A DNA stretch of 64,000 bases from Coenobita brevimanus (GCA_032717465.1 CM064697.1:321001-385000); one strand, 5' to 3'. Counted from the first letter of the stretch, positions 33,331 through 46,075 are shown. Made by a program: numbers and translations. The notes: generated by a model not told the origin, from the letters alone.

Positions 33331-35080
33331 CCTCACTATCACTACTAATCTCAGCGTCACGCCATTCCTCTTCAACCGATCATCACAATTACCTCTGACT
33401 TTCTCTATCAGTGTTGTCATCACCTGTCACCTTCCATCACGGTCACCACAACTGCTCTCTTTATTAACATCACCATCATTTTCTTTACAATCTTTACCTC
33501 CCCCTTACCATAACCAGTATCACCAATCAAAACCACAACCATCTACGATACATTAACAACATTACCAACCAAACTCCCTTTTTCATCTCTTATTACCATC
33601 TTCCTCTGTTTTCATTCCCCTTCCTCCCATTCACCTCGCCTCTCTTCCATCATCCTTTCCTCACCACCAGCATCGTCATTTATTCCTATCGCAACGTCAC
33701 CGATCCCTTTTCCCTTTCTTATCCTCAACACCACCACTCACAGTGCTCTACTACCCTCACCCCCACCCCTTTCCCTCACCACAATCTACAGTGCTCTTCC
33801 CCCAGTGCACCACCCACTTACCGTCCCACTACCATCCTATATCTTGTCCCCCTCACCACTACTTTCCTCTGTTCCCCGTTCCTCCCTCATCATCACACCC
33901 ACAATGTTCTTTCCGCAACCACTGTCCCTTTACCTCCTTTACTATCATCCTGCATTAATCTTCTTCACCTCTACTTCACCCCTCACCACCATAATCCCCC
34001 CCCCCTCCCACCTCGAGAACCATCCTTATATTTCCACTACCATTCACTCTCCCTTCACCATTACCCCACCCCTGCCTCACCCACACTCCCCCAACCACTG
34101 CTAACCATCACACATCGTATCTCATCCTTTCACCCTGACGTCCCTCACTCCTGTCACTCTCTCCCTCATCACTCACCGCCATCTCTCACACGCTCTCCCT
34201 CTTCCCCATCTCCCCCCCCTGCCCCCTCCAACCCTCAGAGGACCTAGCCAGAGAGCGAGCAGATTCTCTTCAAGCTGGTTCCATTTAGAGTAATGGATGT
34301 GAAGACGTGCCACGGTGCCTCTCCCCCTCCCCCTCTGTCTCCCCCCTTTTCCAATACATCTCTCTCTCTCTGTCTCTCCATCATTGCATCCCTGTTCCTT
34401 TTCTGTCCTGCCTCCACCACCAGCTCCCGCCTTTTCCCTTCACCTTTCACAACCACCTCCCCCTCTTCACATCTCCCTCCATACCTAGCTCCCACTCCCC
34501 TCCACCACCACCAACTCCCTCCCCTCTCTCCGTCTTCCCTCCACAACCACCTCCCTCCTTTTCCCTCCCCTTTCCACAACCACGGTCTTCAATTCCCCTA
34601 CCCCTTATCACTACACTCTCCCCTCCACAACTTCCTCTCTCTCCCCTCTCCCTTCCACAATCACTTCACTTTCATCTCTCCCTCCATAACAAGCTCTACT
34701 ACCCCTCCCTCCCTCAACATAACTCTCATCTACCCCTCCACATCCACCTCCACTCTACCACCAGCTTGCTCCCCTCTCCTCCTCCTTCATAGGCCCCTTC
34801 CTCCCTACCTTCCATCACAGTAACAAATGCTACTGTTACTCACTATCATCACTCTCACCACCACCACGGCTTCTATCTGTACACTATCACCACGGTTTCC
34901 TCGCACCATCTTCACTATATTCTGTCAACATATTTGTAAGGCCTGCTGTGACAACCACCACCAACTTCACCACAACCATTACCACAACTATCATCATCAG
35001 CAGCAGCAGGAGCACAGCGTCACTATCACCAAGACTGACTACATTATAATCAACAAAGTTTCACTCTACAGTCTACCCTG
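33330..35080. repeat. C-rich ACC/TCC field
   Basis: CACCAC, CATCAC and TCCC words dominate, with CCTCCACAACCACCTCC-type degenerate repetition at 34420-34690. The open frames are Pro/Ser/His/Thr-rich composition artefacts. Confidence 0.8.

Positions 35081-35082
<2 letters not shown>

Positions 35083-35144
<62 letters not shown>
35083..35144. repeat. (CT)n-(CA)n compound microsatellite
   Basis: A CT array (about 35083-35104) is fused to a CA array. Confidence 0.95.
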
Positions 35145-35150
<6 letters not shown>

Positions 35151-35199
35151 TCCCAGCAACAGCCTCCTTGCCCCCCACGTACTTGCCTTACTTCCGTTC

Positions 35200-37447
35200 A
35201 AACAATTTCTTTCCCTCCCTCCCTCCCTCCCTCCCTGTCTTAATCCCCCTCCCTCTCTCTCTCTCTCTCATTTATTCATCCACTTCTGTTCTTTTACCTC
35301 CTTCCTCCTTCCCTCTCTCCTATCCCCTGTAGAACTTCCGCTTTCACACTTCGTCTTCACATTCAGTTTCTTCCCTGTGTTCCTGGATCGCTGTTCCTCC
35401 TTCGACGCTTTTATCTTCTCCTTCTGAAATTAAATATTGCTTCTCCTTTTCATCACGCTAATATTCTACCTCCTCCTTTCCCAAATGAACACTGAAATGG
35501 AGGAGCAATATTCATCTGCATATTTATACAACCCACAGCCTCCTTCATTGCCCTCTCACTTATTTTAGGGCCAAAGTATCATTCCTCCGGCTTTCTATCC
35601 TCCATTCCACCTTGTCTATGTGAGAAAAAGAAGCTTAATTTCCTTCTACTTCTTTCATCCCTTCTTCGTACGGCCCGTTTTCCTTCACTCCCAGCCTCCT
35701 GCTACAATCCTCCATTCCTTCCTTCTTCATCATGTTAGCTAAGACGGGAAGGACAGCATGGCGCATTCCCTCTTCCACTCCATCCTTTCTTTCTTCCTTC
35801 CCACATTCTCACTCCATATCCGTACCCTCTGTCAGTCCTTTTTACTATATTCGTTTCTCTATTTCAACAATCAACTGTGTATATCCCGTTTTTTTTGCAT
35901 CTCCTATTCCTCTTCCATTTCACTAACCTACACGCAGTTCCGTCTCAACATCCGCTTCCTGTCCTCCTCCTCCTCCTCTCTCACTCTCTCTCTCTCTCTC
36001 TTTCGGTGCCTATTTCCTTGATCCCCTGTTGCCCTCTTTCTCTGCCGCCCTCCTTCCCATAAACTACCTCCCTCCTTTTCCTTCCCCACAAGAAGGAAGG
36101 TAGGCCATAGTAGTTTATCTCCTCTCTCTCTCTCTCTTTTATCATCCTCATTCCTGGTATCCTTTTCTTCTCTCCTTCTTTACCCCCTAACTTCTCCTCT
36201 TTCCTTACTCTTTTATCTTCTTGTTTTTACTTCTTTCTGTTTCCTCTTCTGCCCTTATCTCGGTATTTATCAGTTTCGTGTTCTTTTCATCTGTGCAAGT
36301 TTCTTTATTTTCACCTAAATCATTCAACGTTTCTCATCTCTCTCTCACTCCTGTTCACCCAATTTCTTTACATTTCCTATCCTCTTCCTTCATCTCCTTT
36401 TTCCTTCCATCTTCATTCTACCAAACATTATCCTTGCTCTACTTTCCTTCCTTAACCCTCCTCTCTAACTTTCTTCCCTTTATACTATTTTCTCATTTTA
36501 TACATCCTTCCACTCATTTCTCCTTCCCCCCTCGCTTCTCTCATCCTCCCTTCCATTCTCTTCTCCATCTCCTTCCTTCCTTCTCTTCTCTTCTCCATCT
36601 CCTTCCTTCCATTCTTTTCTCCATTTCCTTCCTTCCATTTTTTCTCCGTCTCCTCTTTCCTTCCATCCTTATCTCCATCTCCTCCTTCCTTCCATTCTTA
36701 TCTCCATCTCCTCTTTCATCCAGTCTCCATCTCCTCATACACTCCAATATCCTCTTCCTTCCCACCTATTTCCCACTCTCATTTCGTCCTTCCCAACAAC
36801 CTTCTCCTCTTCATCTTCCTATTTCCTTTAATCTTTCTTTCTCCCATTTATTTCCACTCTTCTCTTCTCCTTTCATCCTCTTCCCTCCTTTCAAATACAT
36901 AATCAACTTCCTTCTGCTACTCTCTTAACTCTCTCTCTCTCTCTCCATCGTCATTTTCCTGTTCTTATTTCCACTGCACATACTTTCCTCTTCCACCTCT
37001 TTTGTCCTCTCCTGTCGTTCACTTTTCTTTTCTTCCTCCTTCCCTCCAGTTTCCTACTCCTCCCTTCCTTCCCTCCGATTCACTAATCTCTCCCTCCTAC
37101 TCCCCCAAGCATTCTTCCCTTTCCTTCATTTCCCTGCCCTCTCTTTCTCTTTCCTCATGCACTTCTCTCACCATCCTTCTCCCATTCCTCTATTTTCCTT
37201 CATTCTCTTTTCCTTCTACCATTCCTTCCTTTTTCCTCTCCTCCTCTACTTTCTATCCCCCCCCCACTTCCTGCTCTTTCTCTCTTGCTTTCATCCCACC
37301 ACCTCTCTCTTTCCTCTATTCTTCATTCTTTGCCTCCTCCTCCGCCATCCCTCAATCTCCCTCCCCCTCTCCTCTCTCTCTCTCTCTCTCTGTCGCCTGC
37401 TGGTAAAGTGGAGTGGAGTGGAGTGGAGGGCAGGAGCAGCAATATCG

Positions 37448-37518
<71 letters not shown>

Positions 37519-39035
37519 TGCTTACTTGTTTGTTTGTGTGTGTACAAGTACTGTATGTGTCTGCTGCTGGATGAAGTGGTGTGTAATGAAGTGGTGTGGA
37601 GTGAGGTTTAGTGGAATGCAGTGGAGTGGAGAAGAGTGGAGAGGATAGTGGAATGGGGTGGAGGTGAGTGGAGATGAGTTGAGAGGAATGGTGCGTAATG
37701 GAGTGGTGAGGAGTGGGGTGCAGTTGAACGGAGTGAAGTGGAAGGGAACGGGTTGGGGTGGGGTGGGGTGGAATGGAGTGGAGTCGAGTGGAAGGAAAGG
37801 GGATGGAGTGGAGTGGAGTGTAGGGCAGGGGGAGCAATATCGGCGTGTGTGTGTGTTGACCCAAGGCTCAGCACAACCTTGTTCACCTTCTACTCCTTCC
37901 TTCCTTCCTTCCTTCCGTCTTTTCCTTTACATCTTACACTTCCCCATCCTCTTGTACTTCTCAATCATATCCTTCCTTCCTTCCCTCTTTCTCTTCCTTC
38001 ACATTACACGCTTCATCTCCCTCTTCTACTTCTCCTTTTTTCATCTTACAATATTTTTCCTTTTCCTATCTCGTGCTGCCTCTTCATCTTCGGCTTCTTC
38101 ATTAAGTTCCTTCTGATCTACCGCTCCTTTCATTGTTTTTATTCCTCTTCTCTCTCTCTCTTTTTTCACTTTCTTTTCTTAGCCTTTCCTCTTTTGCTCC
38201 TCTCAGGCTTCCACTTCCCCTTCCTCTCCTTATCCTTCCATTTTTTATTTCTTATTCTTATCTTTCTTCCCTCTGCTCCTCTTCATCTTGCACTTCCTCT
38301 TCTTCCTTCCCTCCTCTCATCTTCCACATCATCTTGTCCTTCCTTCTTCTTTACACTTCCTGTTCCTTCTTCTTCAGCTCTTCCTTCCATTTCCTCTTCT
38401 TATCCTTTCTTCTTCTTTCTCCACCTTGCACTTTTATTTCTTCGTTCTTGCCTTCCCTCTTCCCATCCTTTTTTCTTTCCTTCAGCTCCCTTTCTTCTCC
38501 TCTCCACCACCTTCCACTTATTATTCGTCCTCTTTTCTCTCCCCTCCTGCTTCCACATTCACATGATTTTTCCTTCTTTTGTTCCCCTTCATGTTCCACT
38601 TCTACTTTTCCTTTCTTACCTCTCTCCTCTCCTTCTTCTACTTCTCTCAATCATCTACTTGTTTTTCTTTCTTTTTTTTTCCATTGCCTCTCCATTCTCT
38701 TCCACTTCCTCTCTTTTTTCTCTCTCTTCGCTCTATCTTCCGTTTCATTTTCTCTCCCTCCTCTTCCTTCTCCTCTACCGCTTTCCCTCCCCGTTTCTTT
38801 TCCTACCTCTTCTCTCATTCGCATACTCCCACTTTCTTCCCTTCTGCTCCCTCACCCTTTTCCACTACCTCTCCTTCCCCCTCCCTTCACTCACTTTCTC
38901 ATATTTTTTCAGTCGCTTCCTTTCACGACACCCCCTCATTTTTTTCTTCTACATCCTACATTTCATGCTGCTCTTCATCCGTTCGTTTGTACTTTTTCTT
39001 CTTCTTACATATCTTTTTTCATTTGGTTCACTTTA

Positions 39036-39089
<54 letters not shown>

Positions 39090-39110
39090 TGCTATTTCAG
39101 CTTTTTAATT
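35200..39110. repeat. pyrimidine-rich block, about 3.9 kb, largest in the window
   Basis: Nearly all of this stretch is C/T-rich on the plus strand. Sub-textures include CTCCATCTCCTTCCTTCC repeats at 36540-36740 and CT arrays at about 35980-36000 and 39042-39085. A GT/GGAGT island interrupts it at 37400-37860. Frames of up to 456 codons here are Phe/Ser/Leu/Pro artefacts. Confidence 0.9.
37400..37860. repeat. (GT)n array flanked by degenerate (GGAGT)n
   Basis: GTGGA/GGAGT pentamers at 37410-37432 and 37560-37830 surround a GT array at about 37450-37517. The phrase 'gagcaatatcggcgtgtg' appears before the main array (37436) and again with a short GT run at 37829, so array and flank were duplicated. 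Confidence 0.85.
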
Positions 39111-39134
39111 ATTCGCTATTTCATCGATCTGCTT

Positions 39135-39170
39135 TCTTGCTACTACCAGACGATTTTATTAAGCTTTGGA
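39135..39170 (+). mobile_element. family B arm, solo
   Basis: 'cttgctactaccagacgatt' followed by 'ttattaagctttgg' matches the left arm of family B. No partner arm is found before the repeat E sequence begins. Confidence 0.55.
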
Positions 39171-39189
39171 GAGACGCTTTCTTTCTTTT

Positions 39190-39590
39190 TAATGTGTCCG
39201 ACTCTAGGCATAGGCTTCACAGCCTGCTCCCAAGGCCCAGTAGTCCTCCTACATACCATACACATCTACATGTCACCACTTCGGCGCTAACACCCACCGT
39301 CCATATTGAATACAGGCTAGGACTGGTGTATTGGTATTAGCTGGGGTACTTTTACGACATGTCGGCGGGCCTTCAGGTAGATCAGTAAAGTTTGCTTTAA
39401 CGAAATTCAAATCCATAAATTGTTCCCTGCCCCACCGGGGATATGATGGGTCAGGAAGGACGGCAGGCAATCTCTACCGACTGAACCGCCGCCTCCCTCT
39501 TAGTAGTGATGGGACGATAAATAAACTCAATTATCATCTTTGCCACGAGAGGTCCTTGTTAAGGTGAATAAAAATCTTCTGCAGTTAGCG
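39190..39590. mobile_element. dispersed repeat E, long copy
   Basis: The first 75 bp match 9211-9285. The remainder to about 39590 is complex, non-coding sequence including 'cgacatgtcggcgggccttc' and 'ccccaccggggatatgatgg'. It is likely part of the same element. Family unknown. Confidence 0.5.
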
Positions 39591-39713
39591 GCAAGGACAG
39601 AATAAGACGTCATCGCACCGAAAGGGTCAAAGATCCTTCTCTCCTCATTCTCTTCTCTTTCAAATCTTCGCTTAGGCTCAGGGTTTCTTTCATTACCCCC
39701 TGATTCACCACGT

Positions 39714-39719
<6 letters not shown>

Positions 39720-39766
<47 letters not shown>
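39720..39766. repeat. (CT)n microsatellite
   Basis: A perfect CT array. Confidence 0.97.
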
Positions 39767-39771
<5 letters not shown>

Positions 39772-39878
39772 CTGGAAGGAGTCTCAGGATGGAGAAGGTT
39801 GTGAGTTACCGCGCCTTGTTTCAAATCCAAGAACTGGCTGAAGGTTTTCCTAGTATGCAAACAAATTAAACAATGATA

Positions 39879-39955
39879 TGGAGGCGTTTTGTCTGCGGCC
39901 ACCCTTTGCGGGATTAGGGCGTCGGGCTATAGATAGATAGATAGATAGATAGATA
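39879..39955 (+). mobile_element. dispersed repeat F copy 1, ending in (GATA)n
   Basis: 'tgcggccaccctttgcggga' and 'ttagggcgtcgggctatag' run directly into a GATA tetranucleotide array. The same segment with a GACA/GATA tail is at 41899-41968. A 3' tetranucleotide tail suggests a SINE-like or LINE-tail origin. Confidence 0.65.
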
Positions 39956-39977
39956 TGGACGTAGAGTGTTTTGCAGC

Positions 39978-40395
39978 TTACCCCTTCAGTGTGACGACGT
40001 ATTATAATATTTCTTTCCTTCTATTCAGCTTAGGAGATTCACACACTGAGCAGGGGTTCATGAGGGCTGTATCCAACCTATCGAAAAGTCACTATGGATC
40101 TTTTACAATAATTTGGCCCAGATTTTGGTTCTTTTTATACCTGTTTCATATAACCCATTGGCAGAAAAAGAGTGGTAAGGATCTACATTCGTACTATTGC
40201 TCTTCTTCATGACTAGTATCGTATTTTAGTACTAATCTGGAATAACAGCTTAGCACTCATGATGCAAGGATGGCGATTTTAGGCCAAGTTAGAGTAAAAG
40301 CAGTAAAGTTTGCTAAGTAAAATCGTCTGGTAAAGGAAAGAATAAAGAATAAAGTAAATATAGTAGGTCCTGGGTCTGAAAGGGTAAAATGATAA
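39978..40395. mobile_element. family B-like element, degenerate
   Basis: The outer left end 'accccttcagtgtgacgacg' (about 39979) and outer right end 'cctgggtctgaaagggt' (about 40370) are inverted. The inner arms 'attcagcttaggag' (about 40022) and 'gctaagtaaaatcgtctg' (about 40313) are also inverted. It is longer than other copies and may contain an insertion. Confidence 0.5.
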
Positions 40396-40499
40396 AGACC
40401 ACGGTAGGCCAGTCTCCAGTCCTGCCAAGCCTACGGTTCCCCTGGGCCACAAAGGGGTTAGGCTATATTGGATTGGGTCTTAAAGCTTTTTTTTTTTAA

Positions 40500-40531
40500 C
40501 CCCCTTCCTTTTATTACCTCTACTTCATCCT

Positions 40532-40576
<45 letters not shown>

Positions 40577-41450
40577 GTTTTTCTTCTGTACTCAGCACGT
40601 ACTTCCTTTTCCTATTTTCTTTTCTCCTCTACTTCTTCCGTTTTCTTTCTGTTTCGTTTAGTCATCCTCCCTTCCCCATCATCTCGTTTTTGTTAGTTAC
40701 GCTTTCTTCTCTTATTTTTCTCCCCTCCTTCTTCTCCTCCTCCTCCTCTTCTTCTTCTTTCTCCTTCTCCTCCTCTTGTTCCTATATTTCTTTTTTTCTA
40801 TCTTTTCCACTCATCCTTCACTTCCACTTCTTACGGTTTTCCTCCCTTCACTTACTCGTCTTTACTACTTTCTCTTTTCTCTTTTGCCGTCCACTCTGTC
40901 GCTCTCCTCCATTTTTTTCTTCTTCCCTCCACTTTCTTCCTTCTCTCTTCTACTTTTTCTTCTTTCCTCCACTGTTTTTTTTTCCCTCAAATTTTTTCAT
41001 CTTTCCTTTTTTATCTTTACCTCCATTTTCTCTCCTTCCATCTCTTCCCTCCACTGTTTCTTCTTCCCTCCAGCTTCTCTCCTTCCCTCCACTTTCTCTT
41101 CTTTCCGTCCACTTTCTCTCATTTCCCTAGACTTTCACTCCTTTCCTTCCACCATCACTCTTTCATCTCATTTTTTTCTCATTTATTTCCTCTTTTTCCT
41201 TCCATTTTCTCTGTTTCCCTTCACTGTCTCTTCTTTCCTACACTTTCTCTCCTTCCTTCCAATTTTTCTCCTAATCTCCATTTTCTCTTCTTCCTCCACA
41301 TTCCAAGCTTTCCTCCACTTTTTCTCCTTCCCCTCTCCACCCCTACCTCCTCTCCTTTCTTATATTTTCTTATATTTTCAACACAGTCATTCCAGTCTTA
41401 TTTTTTACTCTATCTGACCTCATATTCCTTTCTTTATTCCTTTCTTTCTC
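40500..41450. repeat. pyrimidine-rich block with CT array
   Basis: A CT array at about 40533-40573 is followed by about 850 bp of C/T-rich sequence. A degenerate 'cttccctccactttctctc' unit repeats at 40920-41290. Confidence 0.9.
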
Positions 41451-41455
41451 TTTAT

Positions 41456-41475
41456 TTAACCCCTTCAATCATATT
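41456..41475 (+). mobile_element. family B outer end, solo
   Basis: 'ttaaccccttcaatcat' matches the family B terminus TTAACCCCTTCAGTCCG. No partner end is found, because ATT arrays and the MITE follow. Confidence 0.5.
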
Positions 41476-41491
41476 TTTCTTTTCACAACCG

Positions 41492-41683
41492 GATTATTAT
41501 TATTATTATTATTATTATTACAGTAAAACCTCGATATAACGGACTTCAATAGACCGGAATTCACTTTTATCGGACTCGAGGAGCTACCGGACCAAATTCC
41601 TGTACTGTATATCGGAAAAAGTCCGATAAAGCCAGAAGCAGTCCGGACTTATTATTATTATTATCATTATTATTATTATTTTT
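41492..41683. mobile_element. Tigger/pogo-like MITE inside an (ATT)n microsatellite
   Basis: An ATT array (41492-41521) is followed by CAGTAAAACCTCGATATAAC, a terminus resembling those of pogo/Tigger-type Tc1-mariner elements (recalled). An inner pair 'ttatcggac' and 'gtccgataa' is inverted, and 'gtccggac' lies at the right end. A second ATT array (about 41647-41683) follows. The element of roughly 125 bp seems to have entered the array at a TA step. Confidence 0.6.
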
Positions 41684-41689
41684 ACCTAT

Positions 41690-41890
41690 GCTATGTCCAG
41701 AGAGTATATTCAAATTTAGGATATTTTTTTGAAGATGGAGAAGCTAGATAGGGCGAGAGACTAACGTGGAGTGTGTATGAGTGAGGAGGAGGAGGAGAGA
41801 GGGAAAGGGAGACCGAGGATGAGATGGAGGGATGGAATGGAGAGGTACACGTGAGAGGGAGGGAGCGAGGGCAGCGAAATGGCGGGGGAC
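41690..41890. repeat. short purine-rich block
   Basis: About 200 bp of GGA/GAG-rich plus strand upstream of repeat F copy 2. No gene is seen. Confidence 0.8.
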
Positions 41891-41898
41891 AGGGAGAC

Positions 41899-41968
41899 AT
41901 GGGGGCGATTTATTTGTGGCCACCTTTACCCGTGATTAAGGCGTCTGGCTGTAGACAGATAGACAGAA
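41899..41968 (+). mobile_element. dispersed repeat F copy 2
   Basis: 'tgtggccacctttacccgtg' and 'ttaaggcgtctggctgtag' followed by 'acagatagacagaag' match 39879-39955. The tail is GACA/GATA rather than pure GATA. Confidence 0.65.
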
Positions 41969-42175
41969 GTTAGAAACAACCTATGTTAACTCCATCACTA
42001 CCAAGCGGCTCTCCTAACTTATACTACAGTCTGGTAGAAGCGTAAACTCAAATAAACTCAAATTAACTAAAATGAACACCACTGTAAGAATGAGGTTAAA
42101 CATTTCTCAAGCGTCCAACAACTTCTTTTTCTCCTCTTTACGTACTTCTTTATATCGTAACTAGTGCCTATATCA

Positions 42176-42178
<3 letters not shown>

Positions 42179-42219
<41 letters not shown>

Positions 42220-42454
42220 CAGCACAGTCTCACCTTCATCTACATAATCCCATCATTCAAATAATCCACCATCTTAAAAGACGTACCCTCACCTTCTTGT
42301 TTTAATATTCAGTTCCTCGGTCAGACAAGCAGACGCACATGAAAGCATATACGCATTGACGCGAGCGCACACACACACACATATTGAAATACCTACATAC
42401 GCATAGACGCTCAAAAATTTTAACGTCAATCTCTCTCTCAACCACCCCACCCCC

Positions 42455-42514
<60 letters not shown>

Positions 42515-42599
42515 ACCTCCTTTGATATCTCCTCTCCTTGTCCCTGATCTAATCTCGCTCTACCCACTACGCTTATTAACTCCTCTTTCATCTTCATCC

Positions 42600-42678
<79 letters not shown>

Positions 42679-42680
42679 TC
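42179..42680. repeat. CT and CA arrays
   Basis: CT arrays at about 42179-42216 and 42460-42509 and a CA array at about 42602-42676, separated by unique C/T-rich sequence. The frames are Ser-Leu and His-Thr artefacts. Confidence 0.95.
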
Positions 42681-43024
42681 TTTAATTACCCTTTACTGAG
42701 AATTCAAATTCTTCGTTTTCTCAAATTGCTTGTACCTTTTTAACATTCTCTCTCTCTCCAGTAACCTCCCTCCCTCCTTCCCTCCTTCCCAATTAAATCT
42801 CACCCACTCTCTTTTTCCCTCTTTCCTCCAACTACCTCTCCCTCCGGCGTCTCCTAATACCTCCAGGCGTCTCTCTTTTCCTCCCAGGTCAATATTGGTA
42901 AGAAATAATTCGTGGTCAATTTCGTAGTTCTGGCAAAAAGGTAGTGAACTGTGGGTTGCCGGATCCGTAGATTTTTGAAATTATTATTATTATTATTATT
43001 TGAGATTCTTGTGGTCATTAATTT

Positions 43025-43026
<2 letters not shown>

Positions 43027-43092
<66 letters not shown>
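43027..43092. repeat. (CT)n microsatellite, about 66 bp
   Basis: A perfect CT array, followed at once by an ACC-rich field. Confidence 0.98.
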
Positions 43093-43101
<9 letters not shown>

Positions 43102-43850
43102 GTTATCACCACAGCCACCACCACGCTTCTCTCTCATACTACCTCCCACTCTGACCACTAACACCACCACCACACTACCACCACAGTCCACTTTCACCAC
43201 CATTATTGCCAATTCACTGACAACCAATACCACCACACGCATAACCATTATTTTACATCATCTACTATCATCTACCACCGCTATCACCACCACAGCTAAC
43301 CACATTTTTTCCCCATCCAACATCAAAGCTATTACAATCTCAAACGTCCTCTAGCTACTATCACCACAACCACCACAACAACCACAGCTAACATTTCACA
43401 TCTACCACCACCACCACCACAACCACCACCACTATCACCACCTCCTTTACAATCACCTTACACGATACCAAAACTACCACCATTATGACTCATTTTCTTA
43501 GCCAGCAACATCACTACCACAACTACCACATCAAAACTTATCCAAACTACCATCATTATCTCATCCTTCATTATCGTTCTAATCGCTGCCACATCTGCCA
43601 CTATTATCTTCCTCTCATCTACCCTCACCACTACCACATCTACCGCCCTCCCAATCACCACAACTACGACTATCAAATCCACCACCTTTACCCCCTACCA
43701 CAATAACTACCATCCTCGCCAGCACCACTACCACCCTCCCCATCCCCACCGCTGACGCCATCTCCAATACCACGTCTACCCACAACCACCACCATCCCAG
43801 CAACCACAACTACCACCCCAGCTACCACAACTACCACCATCGTGCGCATC
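43093..43850. repeat. degenerate (CCACTA)n/(ACC)n field
   Basis: CCACCA, CTACCAC and ACAACTACCA words make up about 750 bp. It has the same texture as 48060-48890 and is the complement of the GGTAGT field at 18210-19900. Confidence 0.9.
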
Positions 43851-43869
43851 GTTTTGGCAGTTGTGGGTG

Positions 43870-43951
43870 AAGAGGAGGAAAGTTAGAGGAAGGGTGGGCG
43901 GTTGTCATAGAAACGGGCTATAAGAGGACCGCGACGCATACACATAACATA

Positions 43952-44009
<58 letters not shown>

Positions 44010-44900
44010 CGCAAAAGAGGGAAGAACGTGGGAAATATAACACATGACAGAACAGCGTGGGAGACAATATATAACAGGATAAATAACATATGAGGTACCA
44101 CACAAAAGACGAACAAGTAAATATAACACAGAAACAGAGTAATGTGGGTGACAGCACATGGTAGAAGTCCAAGGCAGTGAAACATTGAGTAACTTGGGTG
44201 ACAGAACATGATAATAGTACGAGACACAGTGGACTAACGAACACAGAGGGTACAATATAAATCAGGTATATACCAAAGATGTCCACAAAAAAGTTATCCC
44301 CTACTGCTTGAGAGAGTTCTTTAAGGTGAATGAACTCGTGTGGTGCAAGACACAATACAGCAAAGACGAAATCCTCCTGTTAATATATAGTGTATGAAAC
44401 AGGTATAAAAAGATTAATAAGGCCTTAGTGAGCATGCATCCAAAGCCAGTGGGATACTAAATGCAACGTTAAAACCAACAGCCAATGAATTACTGACCTG
44501 TGCAGATGCATGTGACACGGCGAGATCCAATTACGGTACAGATATTAACCCAACAAAGAGGATATGAGAGAAGTAAGCTCACCCAATTACTCGCCAACTA
44601 ATACCAATCATTCATTCAAGCACAGACCAAAAATCTGTAATAGCTACTTCCTTGCAATCATAAAACCATCATCGCAATCTCACATGAAAGAGAGGGGGTA
44701 AACACATGGTCTACTTTGCTTTATATATTACGCTGTTTCCTTCTCTCAGCAAGACAATAATGATTTACTGACTTCACTGCATCCCACTACTGAACTGACT
44801 GCTTCTTCTTCAATGGAAAGACAATTTTCAATGATATTTATACACAGGACAACAACGACATAAAATTATCACTGTGGAAGTTACACGGAAATAAACTAAG
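43870..44900. other. unique AT-rich sequence with a CA array
   Basis: A CA array at about 43953-44005. At 44036-44240 loosely repeated 'ataacaNaNgNgaggtaNcac' and 'gggtgacagNacatg' phrases occur, so an old degenerate tandem repeat is likely. 44240-44900 is non-repetitive. No gene is seen. Confidence 0.5.
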
Positions 44901-44930
44901 TACGGAAGAGAGGACTGAGATATCAAAAAG

Positions 44931-44967
<37 letters not shown>

Positions 44968-45722
44968 CTAAAGAAAAGATAATAGTAAAGTTAGAGTAGC
45001 ACAGAAAAAAGGGACAAAGAGCAATGAAAATGGATAAAACTGAGTACACAAAATAGAAAACAGTAAAGACGAGGCACAGACGAAAATAAATTTGGAAGGA
45101 AAAAAGGAGAAACAGAAAAAGACACAGAGAAAGAAAACGGCAAAGAAAAAAGACCAAATATATGAGCATACGAAAGAAAAAGTACTCGAGAAAAGGCAAG
45201 GAAGAAAGAAAAGTTGACAGCCTACAGCATCAGAAAAACACAAAGAGAAAGTAAGGAGGGATGGAAAGAGAGAAAGTATGGAGAAATGGACAGAAAAAAC
45301 ACCAAGAAAAAACAGATAAATGAGGAAAGGAAAGAGAAAAAAAGCAGAGAAAATGAGGAAGAAGAAACGCATCCAGAAAAGCACAGAAAAAGACAGAGAG
45401 AGAAAAAAGGAGAAATGGTCGAAGAAAAGGCAGAGAGTAAGATAAAGACTAAAACCGGAGAAAATGACCAAAGCTTAGAGAGGACAAGAGAGAGAGCATT
45501 TAAAGAGGACAAGAGAGAAAGCATTTAGAGGGGACATTAGAGAAAGCATTTAAGTGTTGGTATAATGGAAAATAAAGTTGGTTTAGTAGAGAGGAAGATA
45601 AATATTACGTGAGGGAGGCATTATTACAACATGCAAGGACTTATGGGGTGATTGTGCCGAGGGGAAATGGAGGGGAAAGAGGGGAGAGGGGAGTGTGAAT
45701 TACTGAAAGCGAGTGAGAAGGG

Positions 45723-45810
<88 letters not shown>

Positions 45811-46075
45811 GAGAAGAAAAATCAGGAGGAGGAAATGGGGCAATAGCAAGAAAAGGAGAGGGGAGAGGGGTGAAATAAAGGAGAGGGTGACATGGGGGAA
45901 TGGAATGCGATGAAGGATTAAATGTGGAAGAGAGAGTGGCAGGAGAGAACGAGGTAAGAGGGGGAGGGGAGAGAAGAGACGAGAGGAGAGGACGTAAAAG
46001 AAGAGTGAGAAGAGTGAGAAGAAAAGGAAGGAGGGATGAAGAAGAGGGAAATTGAAGGAAATAAGGGCAAGGCAG
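44900..46075. repeat. purine-rich block with GA/GT arrays and a 25-26 bp triplication
   Basis: GA array at about 44935-44964, and GT (about 45728-45775) fused to GA (to 45807). A unit with 'gagagaaagcatttaaagag' occurs three times at about 45480-45554. Minus-strand Phe/Leu/Ser frames are artefacts. Confidence 0.9.

Noticed and set aside
35200..39110. Open frames of up to 456 codons rich in Ser, Phe, Leu and Pro
   Set aside because: All three stop codons contain purines, so a pyrimidine-only strand is open in every frame. The products have no domain, overlap in several frames and mirror the base composition. The same reasoning applies to all other R/Y blocks, including the 556-codon frame at 23074-24744 and the 488-codon frame at 11999-13465.
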